Below, in pieces: positions 1 through 6,310 of a stretch of 6,310 nt of DNA; the first letter of the stretch is position 1, and every line of letters begins with the position of its first letter. This DNA comes from Chloroflexota bacterium (GTDB lineage Bacteria; Chloroflexota; Anaerolineae; Anaerolineales; DRMV01). The notes beneath the pieces were generated by a model. The model worked only from the letters and a program-made list of their open reading frames with translations. It did not search any database and was not told the DNA's origin. The DNA lies in NCBI GenBank assembly GCA_013153375.1, contig JAADEN010000118.1:1-6310 (forward strand). Direction: 5' to 3'. The position numbers and the translations under genes are program-made.

Positions 1-923
1 TGGCTCGCGGCCAGGGTGAGCCAGAAGGCCCAGGGGAAAGTCTCGGCGCGGCGCACAGCCTGGGTCCAGGCCCAGGCCAGCAACACCAGCAGCCCCAGGC
101 TCACCAGCGCGCCTATCCACGCGCCGCCTGTGGGCCACGCGGCGCGCAGCACGGCTTGCAGCGTGCCGGGTGGGTTGTAGCCCGGAAAGCGCCGCAGTTC
201 GCGCGCGTACTCGAACCACCAACGCGGGTGCCACAGGGTGGCCAGCCCGGCCAAAAAGGCCCAGGTCCCCAACAGCGACGCGAGCAGCCGCCTACGGCCT
301 CGGCGCCAGGCCCACCACAGGGTGAACACGATGGGCAGCAAGGCCAGGTTGGGCTTGATGGCGCTCAGGGCCAGGGCCGCGCCCGCCAGGCCGTCCCGCT
401 TGTGGTGCCCGGCCCACGCGGCCAGGGCCAGCAGGAAGGCCACCACGCCCACCGCGTTGCCGTTGATGAGGGTGCGCAGGCCGTGATACCAGGTCAGGGT
501 GAAGAGCAGCAGCCCGGCCAGGGTCAGGGGCGCCGGACGCCAGCGCGCCAGGGCCAGACCCAGCCCCAGGGTGGCCACGAGGCACACTTCCAGCAAGGTC
601 ATCCACAGGGCCCGCGCCAGGGTGAAGTCCTGCACCCACGCGAAGGGCGCGAAGACGGGCACCGAATACAGGGGATAGACCACCCGCTGCTGATGCTCGT
701 CGGGACGGGCCGGGCGGCCGTAGATGCGCATTTGGATCTCGTGCGCGACGGGGTCGGTGTACGGGCTGCGCCCTTCGAAGAGCACATGCCGCGCCGCGAC
801 CCAATGCACCAGGAAGTCGGTGCCGCCGGGATGGGCCCGCGCGTAGGCCCAATTGGCCACCGTGAGGGCCGCGACGGCCAATAGAATCAAACCCAGCCCC
901 AGGACGCGTTGCCCGCGTTTCAT
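1..923 (-). CDS. GT87/DUF2029-type polytopic membrane glycosyltransferase, second of a tandem pair (C-terminus cut by window edge)
   Basis: An open frame of 307 codons starts at ATG 923-921 and runs off the left edge without a stop. GGAGG at 931-935 (plus coordinates), 7 bases upstream, supports the start. The start overlaps the preceding gene's stop as ATGA, implying translational coupling. The protein begins MKRGQRVLGL with a first membrane helix at about residues 6-27. A GT-C-like loop follows: G34-T-D-F, W41, AR at 44-45, EG at 50-51, PY at 54-55, IYGRPARPDE at 67-76 and YPL at 83-85. Further hydrophobic segments lie near 103-125, 131-147, 155-172, 178-202, 212-230 and 267-290. NGNAVG (154-159) and KPN (190-192) sit where the upstream paralog has GQYSLW and KPQ. 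GT87 enzymes are known to use polyprenyl-phosphate-linked sugars (for example mannose) at the membrane. The acidic pair expected near the first extracytoplasmic loop could be D36 and E50, which is inference. Substrate unknown. It could instead be a member without catalytic activity. Family call fairly confident. Confidence 0.8.
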   Translation of the reverse strand, partial: MKRGQRVLGLGLILLAVAALTVANWAYARAHPGGTDFLVHWVAARHVLFEGRSPYTDPVAHEIQMRIYGRPARPDEHQQRVVYPLYSVPVFAPFAWVQDFTLARALWMTLLEVCLVATLGLGLALARWRPAPLTLAGLLLFTLTWYHGLRTLINGNAVGVVAFLLALAAWAGHHKRDGLAGAALALSAIKPNLALLPIVFTLWWAWRRGRRRLLASLLGTWAFLAGLATLWHPRWWFEYARELRRFPGYNPPGTLQAVLRAAWPTGGAWIGALVSLGLLVLLAWAWTQAVRRAETFPWAFWLTLAAS

Positions 924-2080
924 CGCGCTTCCTCCGGCGCGGGCGGCGCGTACAGGTCGTACCCCACGAGCCCCAGAGTCCACAGGCCGAAGGCGCTCAG
1001 CAGGCCCAGGGAGACCTGGGGCGGCTCAGAGCCTTGGAAGAAGGCGAGAAACAGGGCCCAAGGCAGTATCAGCGCGGCCAGCCAAAGGCCGAGGCGCGGG
1101 CGCGTGGGGCGGGCGTTGATCCAGGCCCAGAGGGGCAGCACATACGCGACTTGAGCGGTGGTGTTGGTTTGGGGATGCAGCAGGGTCGTGATCCAGGCGG
1201 TGAGTGCGAGCCAGGTGACGCACCGACTGCGGCCTCGGCCCCAGCGCCAGCCGATCCACCCCCACAAGACCAGGGCCAGGCCGACCAGCAGCGCGAAGCC
1301 GCCAGCGCCCAGGGCGCGCTCGGCCCAGCGGGTCACCAGATTGGGCATGGTGTTGTCCTGCCAGTAGCGGTAGGTCTGTCGCACCCAGGCCGCGGGCCAG
1401 GTCGGCTGCCAAAGCATGGGGAGCGCGACGAGCAGGACCAGCGCGACGAGCAGGCCCCACAGAGCGCGTTGGGCGCGGTAGCGGACCGCGGCCCAGACGC
1501 CCAGCAAAGCCCAAAGGAGCCCTTCCTGCGGCTTGCCCAGCAGCAGCGCCAGCCCCGCGCCCCAGCCCGCGCCGACGCGGCCGCGGCGGCGTTGCCACCA
1601 GCCCCAGAGCAGCCAGGTGCCCTCGGTGATCCACAACGAATACTGCCCCAGCCACAGGTCGCGCAAGACGGGAAAGAAGAGCAGCAGCGTGGGCGCCATC
1701 CACGCCGGCAGGCGCGGGAAGGCCCAGCGGGCCAGGCCCAGGAGGGCCATGAGATGGAAGGCCAGCCAGGCCGCATAGGCCCAGTCGTAAGGCAGCCAGG
1801 CCCACGCCGCGAGGGGCACCACCGCGGACAGGGGATAGGCGAAGCGCACCTGATCCTCGTCGGGGCGGGCCGGGCGGCCGTAGATGCCTTGTTGACTGCG
1901 CTGGGTGACTTGAGGGCCATACGGATCGAGACCCTCGACGAAAGTGGCGCGGGCGCCCAGCCACACGGTCCAGAAATCCGCGCCCAGGATCGCGCCACGG
2001 CTCAGCGCGCGGTGAAGGCCCCAGGTCAGAGCCAGCCACAGGGCCCCCAGCAAGATCCCCGAGAGGAGCCACCTGCGCAT
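920..2080 (-). CDS. GT87/DUF2029-type polytopic membrane glycosyltransferase, first of a tandem pair
   Basis: The protein has 386 aa and stops with TGA. I chose ATG 2080-2078 because GAGG lies 5 bases upstream and it is 13 bases after the mccB-like stop. The ATG at 2149 would place 23 residues inside the carboxylase gene. The first helix (about 4-24) is followed by a conserved loop: GADFW at 33-37, AR at 43-44, EG at 49-50, DPY at 52-54, IYGRPARPDE at 66-75 and YPL at 82-84. Later come LGQYSLWI (144-151), GKPQEGLL (182-189) and HPQTNTT (302-308). Hydrophobic segments recur near 84-120, 127-160, 172-196, 206-222, 258-280, 287-300, 308-322, 329-348 and 356-376, so around ten membrane spans are likely. 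This resembles GT-C transferases of family GT87 (PF09594, alpha-mannosyltransferase-like) that act on lipid-linked sugars. D35 and D52 are candidate functional acids by analogy. The C-terminus is short and proline/acid-rich. The acceptor cannot be deduced and the annotation rests on overall pattern. Confidence 0.82.
   Translation of the reverse strand: MRRWLLSGILLGALWLALTWGLHRALSRGAILGADFWTVWLGARATFVEGLDPYGPQVTQRSQQGIYGRPARPDEDQVRFAYPLSAVVPLAAWAWLPYDWAYAAWLAFHLMALLGLARWAFPRLPAWMAPTLLLFFPVLRDLWLGQYSLWITEGTWLLWGWWQRRRGRVGAGWGAGLALLLGKPQEGLLWALLGVWAAVRYRAQRALWGLLVALVLLVALPMLWQPTWPAAWVRQTYRYWQDNTMPNLVTRWAERALGAGGFALLVGLALVLWGWIGWRWGRGRSRCVTWLALTAWITTLLHPQTNTTAQVAYVLPLWAWINARPTRPRLGLWLAALILPWALFLAFFQGSEPPQVSLGLLSAFGLWTLGLVGYDLYAPPAPEEAR
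1422..1454. repeat. 15-bp direct repeat with 18-base period inside a membrane helix
   Basis: The 15-base unit AGCGCGACGAGCAGG occurs at 1422-1436 and again at 1440-1454. The 18-base period keeps frame and encodes the repeated LLVAL in the helix near residues 210-220 of the first GT87-like protein. It looks like a small in-frame duplication, or simply biased Leu/Val/Ala codon use in a GC-rich helix. Confidence 0.6.
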
Positions 2081-2093
2081 CGCGGCCTCGGCC

Positions 2094-3743
<1,650 letters not shown>

Positions 3744-3749
3744 GGTGCT

Positions 3750-3787
3750 CCTGCCAGGGGAAAGGCGCGGCAGGCCGCGCGACCTGC
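3750..3787 (-). promoter_or_regulatory. mccB leader with two mutually exclusive hairpins near the ribosome binding site
   Basis: Read as RNA on the minus strand, CCUGCC (3774-3769) can pair upstream with GCAGG (3787-3783), extended by a U-G and a C-G pair to a 7-bp stem with a GCGC loop. It can also pair downstream with GGCAGG (3755-3750). The downstream pairing covers AGG of the AGGAG ribosome binding site (3752-3748), and the upstream pairing would leave it free. The pairing is seen in the sequence; a regulatory role is inference. Short complementary runs are common at this GC content. Confidence 0.35.
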
Positions 3788-3812
3788 TCGGGCGGTTCGG
3801 CTCGTTGTGGCG

Positions 3813-3821
3813 ATTATACCA
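3813..3821 (-). promoter_or_regulatory. extended -10 promoter of the mccB-GT87 unit
   Basis: The minus strand reads TGG-TATAAT: a consensus -10 hexamer at 3818-3813 with the TGn extension at 3821-3819. The hexamer 17 bases upstream (GATGGT, 3841-3836) is a poor -35, so recognition would depend on the extended -10 or on an activator. A start near 3806 would give a leader of about 60 bases before the ATG at 3743. The site lies downstream of the exporter operon's terminator, as expected for an independent unit. A consensus TATAAT is unlikely by chance in such GC-rich intergenic DNA. Confidence 0.75.
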
Positions 3822-3843
3822 TTCGTGTCGGGGGAACCATCGG

Positions 3844-3901
3844 TGACAGGGCCCGCGGCTCTTCTTGGAGGGATCTCCTGAACACGGCGCGGGCCCTGTC
3901 A
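3844..3901. repeat. 58-bp imperfect palindrome with perfect 14-bp arms
   Basis: TGACAGGGCCCGCG at 3844-3857 is the exact reverse complement of CGCGGGCCCTGTCA at 3888-3901. The 30-base interior contains a second stem on the same centre, GGAG (3867-3870) with CTCC (3875-3878). The element sits between the exporter terminator and the -35 region of the mccB promoter. Neither side has a T-run, so it is not an ordinary intrinsic terminator. It could be an operator, a small structured RNA, or a MITE/REP-like intergenic repeat. One copy is visible, so the class cannot be decided here. Confidence 0.8.
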
Positions 3902-3913
3902 GTCCTTCCCCCT

Positions 3914-3950
3914 AAAAAGTTCACGCCCCGGCCGCGGCCGGGGCGTGAAC
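3914..3950 (-). terminator. intrinsic terminator of the ABC exporter operon
   Basis: Positions 3919-3950 form a perfect 32-base palindrome, giving in RNA a 14-bp GC-rich stem with a CGCG loop. On the minus strand it is followed at once by TTTTT (3918-3914). The stem begins 7 bases after the permease stop codon. The other side has no T-run (it reads CTCGAGG), so termination is directional for the minus strand. This separates the exporter operon from the mccB unit. Confidence 0.93.
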
Positions 3951-3957
3951 CTCGAGG

Positions 3958-5181
3958 CTACGCAGGATTGCGGATGATGCGCCAGACCTCCCGCCACGAG
4001 GGCTTGGGGCCGTACATCAGGACGCCGACCCGGAAGAGGCGCACGCCCACCCACAGGCTGAACAGCGCGCCCAGCGCGGTCAGCCCCACGGCCAGCGCGA
4101 AATCCCACCAGGGGATGGTGCCCACGCCCAGCCGCAGAATCAGGGCCGTGGGCGCGGTCAGCGGGAAGTAACTCAGGGCCCGCGCCAGGGCGCTGTTGGG
4201 GTTGAGGGTGATGAAGAAGTTCAGCATGTACGGGATGGCCGCGATCATGGTCACGGCCGCGGAGAATTGCTGGCTCTCCCGCAGATTGTTGCCCAAAGAG
4301 CCCAATCCCGCCATGAGCAGGCCGTAGGTCAGATAACTCAAGGGCATGACCAGCACCAGGGCCAGCACGAGTTGGGGATCAGGATGCCGCAGGGCCTGGG
4401 CGATCTGCTCGGCAAAGCCCCACAGCGCGGTCGCCTGCCGCGCGAGCAGCCGCGCGCTGGTGAGCCAAATCGCCACCTGGGTGAGGCCCAGCGCGCCCAA
4501 CCCCAGCACTTTGCCCCACAGCAGTTCCAGCGCGGTGACCGACGAGAGCAGAATCTCGATGATGCGGCTCTCTTTTTCCTGGGTGACGCTGCTGAGCAGG
4601 TAGCCCGCGGTGGAGAACAGGGTGATGTAGAACAAGATGCTGAAGGTCAGGCCCACCATGAGGCGGGCGCCAGCCCCTTGGGCGGCCCCGGTCTCGCTCA
4701 AGACCACCATGCGCACCGGCGTATCCTCGAGCAAACGCTGCACCTGCTCGAAGGTGTAATGCTCCTGCAGTTCGGCGTAGGCCAGCAGGTTGCGGCTCAT
4801 CCGCAGGGCTTGCTCGATGGCCGCCTGGCCGCTGAGGGTGTAGAGGGTGGCCTTCTCCTGGGGGTAATCCGGCGGGATGACCAGCAGCCCCAGGTAGCGC
4901 TCTTCCAGCACGCCCTGTCGGCCGCTTTCGAGGTCGCTGACCGCCACGAAGGGCTCGGGCAGAGAGGTGAAAAGGTGGGCCTGGTCCAGCACGGCCAGGG
5001 GTTTGTCGGATTCGCCCAGGAGCACGGCTCCCAGGTCCACCTGACCGTTGAGCGCCCGCACGCCCCAGAGGATGAGCGCACCCAGCAGGGGCAGGCCGAA
5101 GGAAGCGAAGAGGAACCCCTTACGGCGGAAGTGCGTGCGGTATTCGTAACTGGCAACGAGCAAGATGTTGCGCAGGTTCAT
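3958..5181 (-). CDS. ABC-2 type exporter permease (NatB/YhaP-like)
   Basis: The protein has 407 aa and a TAG stop. I chose ATG 5181-5179 because GGAGGAGG lies 7 bases upstream and it overlaps the ATPase stop as ATGA. The longer frame to 5343 would run through the ATPase gene. The architecture is that of NatB-like ABC-2 permeases (COG1668). There is a short cytoplasmic N-terminus (MNLRNILLVASYEYRTHFRR), then helix 1 at about 22-42. A large extracytoplasmic domain spans about 43-172, followed by five further helices near 173-197, 219-243, 270-294, 306-326 and 358-383. The family hallmark QEKESRIIEILLSS stands at 201-214 between helices 2 and 3. It pairs with the ATPase upstream to form the exporter in the cytoplasmic membrane. 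The cargo is not readable from sequence; the family includes Na+, drug and peptide exporters. The basic C-terminal tail (PKPSWREVWRIIRNPA) is probably cytoplasmic. Confidence 0.92.
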   Translation of the reverse strand: MNLRNILLVASYEYRTHFRRKGFLFASFGLPLLGALILWGVRALNGQVDLGAVLLGESDKPLAVLDQAHLFTSLPEPFVAVSDLESGRQGVLEERYLGLLVIPPDYPQEKATLYTLSGQAAIEQALRMSRNLLAYAELQEHYTFEQVQRLLEDTPVRMVVLSETGAAQGAGARLMVGLTFSILFYITLFSTAGYLLSSVTQEKESRIIEILLSSVTALELLWGKVLGLGALGLTQVAIWLTSARLLARQATALWGFAEQIAQALRHPDPQLVLALVLVMPLSYLTYGLLMAGLGSLGNNLRESQQFSAAVTMIAAIPYMLNFFITLNPNSALARALSYFPLTAPTALILRLGVGTIPWWDFALAVGLTALGALFSLWVGVRLFRVGVLMYGPKPSWREVWRIIRNPA

Positions 5182-6098
5182 GATTCCGCCTCCTCCGCGG
5201 GGGACGCAGCCGCCACGGCTTGCAAGAAGATGTCTTCCAGGGTCGGATACACCACGGCGAAGAACTCCACTTCGGCGCCCTGGCGCACCAGGTGCTCCAA
5301 AAGGGCCTGGGGCGACACGCCCGGCTGGGGCAGGACATACCACTTGCCGTCGCGACGGGTGGCCCGCCGCAAGGGAAGTCCTTCCGGCAGGGGCGCGTCG
5401 TCTTTCAGGCGCACCGCGACCTCGCCGCGGGCGAAGCGCCGCCGCAGCGTGTCCAGGTCTCCCTGGGCCACCAGCCGCCCCCGGTGGATGAGGGCCACTT
5501 CGTCGGCCAGGGCCTCGACATGCACCAGTTGGTGCGAACTGAGCAGCACGGTCTTGCCCTTTTGGCGTTGCTCGCGGATGAAGGTTTTGACCATCTGGAC
5601 ATTGACCGGGTCCAGGCCCTGAAAAGGCTCGTCGAAGATCAGCAGCGGCGGGTCGTGGAGCAGGGCGACGATCAGTTGGGCCTTTTGCTGCATGCCGTGG
5701 GAGAGTTCGTGGACCGGGCGGCGGGCCCAGTCGGCCAGGCCGAAGCGCTCCAGCCAGGCCAGGGCCTGCTGTCGGGCCTGGGCGCGCGACAAACCTTTGA
5801 GCGCGCCCAGATATTCCAGCACCTCCAGGAGGCGGGCGTGCCGATAGAGGCCGCGCTCCTCGGGCAGGTAGCCCACCAGGCGGCGCGCCGCGTGGGGCGG
5901 GCGGCCGAACAGGCGAACCTCGCCTTCGTCGGGGTGCAGGATGCCCATGAGCACCCGAATGATGGAGGTCTTGCCCGCGCCGTTGGGCCCCAACAGCGCG
6001 AAGATGCGCCCCTGGGGCACGGTCAGGCTGACTCCGTGGACCGCGGTGAAGTCGCCGTAGCGTTTCACCAGGTTGTGAATTTCGACGACCGCCGTCAT
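5178..6098 (-). CDS. ABC exporter ATP-binding protein (NatA/YhaQ-like)
   Basis: The protein has 306 aa and stops with TGA. I chose ATG 6098-6096 because a perfect AGGAGG lies 5 bases upstream. The longer frame starts at 6221 inside the promoter's -35 box, upstream of any transcript. Motifs run in order: Walker A GPNGAGKT (37-44), Q-loop region GYLPEERGLY (76-85) with Glu in the usual Gln place, signature ELSHGMQQK (131-139), Walker B LLIFDEP (152-158), D-loop GLDP (161-164) and H-loop His189. LPEERGLY, the S-x-GM signature and FQGLDPVN are typical of the NatA/YhaQ branch rather than signs of decay. Residues from about 222 onward form the C-terminal DUF4162-like domain, including YPTLEDIF (282-289). 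The protein hydrolyses ATP on the cytoplasmic side and drives the permease encoded next, which overlaps it by four bases. The substrate is unknown; no regulator or immunity gene lies beside it. Confidence 0.94.
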   Translation of the reverse strand: MTAVVEIHNLVKRYGDFTAVHGVSLTVPQGRIFALLGPNGAGKTSIIRVLMGILHPDEGEVRLFGRPPHAARRLVGYLPEERGLYRHARLLEVLEYLGALKGLSRAQARQQALAWLERFGLADWARRPVHELSHGMQQKAQLIVALLHDPPLLIFDEPFQGLDPVNVQMVKTFIREQRQKGKTVLLSSHQLVHVEALADEVALIHRGRLVAQGDLDTLRRRFARGEVAVRLKDDAPLPEGLPLRRATRRDGKWYVLPQPGVSPQALLEHLVRQGAEVEFFAVVYPTLEDIFLQAVAAASPAEEAES

Positions 6099-6192
6099 CG
6101 TTTCCTCCTGGGTGTCCGGTGCCGCGGTGTGGATTCGGCGGCGAGAGGCGGTTTCCCCGATTTTTGGTCTATGCCGTAAACCTGTTGATGGA

Positions 6193-6221
6193 ATTCTACA
6201 CCCGCGCGGCGGAAAAGTCAA
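6193..6221 (-). promoter_or_regulatory. sigma70-type promoter of the ABC exporter operon
   Basis: On the minus strand TTGACT (6221-6216) and TAGAAT (6198-6193) are separated by exactly 17 bases, matching five of six consensus positions at each hexamer. A start near 6186 gives a leader of about 88 bases before the ATPase ATG at 6098. I see no riboswitch fold in that leader, only the strong AGGAGG at its end. The arrangement suggests constitutive or only lightly regulated expression. Confidence 0.88.
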
Positions 6222-6310
6222 GCGCGGGCAGGCAGCGAAGCGGGGCGCGGCCGAAGGGTGCGGCGAAGCGGGGCAATGGGACTTGTCAGCCCGGCCCTGT
6301 AGTGGGCGAC
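6222..6310. other. upstream intergenic sequence at the right edge with a 12-bp direct repeat
   Basis: No gene is recognised. GCGAAGCGGGGC occurs at 6235-6246 and 6263-6274, with a degenerate CCGAAGGGTGC between them (6251-6261). On the minus strand one frame stays open from the edge to a TGA at 6220-6218, so the 3' end of an upstream gene cannot be excluded. Its 30 codons have an Arg/Pro/Ala-rich composition that looks like plain GC-rich spacer. Confidence 0.4.

Noticed and set aside
1026..2072. 348-codon minus-strand frame overlapping the first GT87-like gene
   Set aside because: It is Pro/Arg/Gly-rich and lacks membrane segments, while the alternative frame gives a coherent polytopic protein related to its neighbour.
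3844..3901. T-box, riboswitch or second intrinsic terminator
   Set aside because: No T-box or known riboswitch consensus is visible, it lies upstream of the mapped -10 box, and no T-run follows the stem on either strand.
4267..5622. 451-codon plus-strand open frame opposite the permease and ATPase
   Set aside because: It spans the overlap of two well-supported minus-strand genes and has low-complexity Gln/Gly/Ala composition.
5220..6179. 319-codon plus-strand open frame opposite the ATPase
   Set aside because: It is antisense to a gene with all ABC ATPase motifs; its Gln/His/Gly-rich translation is typical of shadows.
6099..6221. 41-residue N-terminal extension of the ATPase
   Set aside because: Its ATG lies in the -35 box of a near-consensus promoter, and a perfect ribosome binding site marks the ATG at 6098.

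Overview
The window is GC-rich bacterial chromosome and every gene I can support lies on the minus strand, so transcription runs from high to low coordinates. The pairing of a methylcrotonyl-CoA carboxylase beta subunit with tandem GT87-type membrane proteins, plus the high GC, would fit a Chloroflexota (Anaerolineae-like) genome. That placement is a low-confidence impression, because nothing in the window is a lineage marker.

Reading in the direction of transcription, the window opens with about 90 bases without a recognisable gene (6222-6310). A clear sigma70-type promoter follows (-35 TTGACT, 17-base spacer, -10 TAGAAT). It drives a two-gene ABC-2 exporter operon: an ATPase of 306 aa (5178-6098) and a permease of 407 aa (3958-5181), joined by an ATGA stop/start overlap. 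A strong intrinsic terminator (14-bp stem with a U5 tract, 3914-3950) closes this unit 7 bases after the permease stop.

The intergenic space 3744-3957 is dense in structure. After the terminator comes a 58-bp imperfect palindrome with perfect 14-bp arms (3844-3901). Then there is an extended -10 promoter (TGG-TATAAT) and a short leader with two mutually exclusive hairpins, one of which covers part of the ribosome binding site.

The second transcription unit starts there. It holds an acyl-CoA carboxylase carboxyltransferase subunit closely resembling 3-methylcrotonyl-CoA carboxylase beta (2094-3743). After 13 bases comes a 386-aa polytopic membrane protein of the GT87/DUF2029 type (920-2080), and after another ATGA overlap a second, paralogous GT87-type protein that runs off the left edge (1-923). 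Close packing suggests one transcript, although the enzyme acts in leucine/acyl-CoA catabolism and the membrane proteins look like lipid-linked sugar transferases. No functional link is evident from sequence.

I see no mobile element, CRISPR array, tRNA or rRNA. I also found no convincing undescribed multi-gene system. The observations most worth checking are the 58-bp palindrome, the candidate leader switch, and the near-identical DNA block shared by the two GT87 paralogs.
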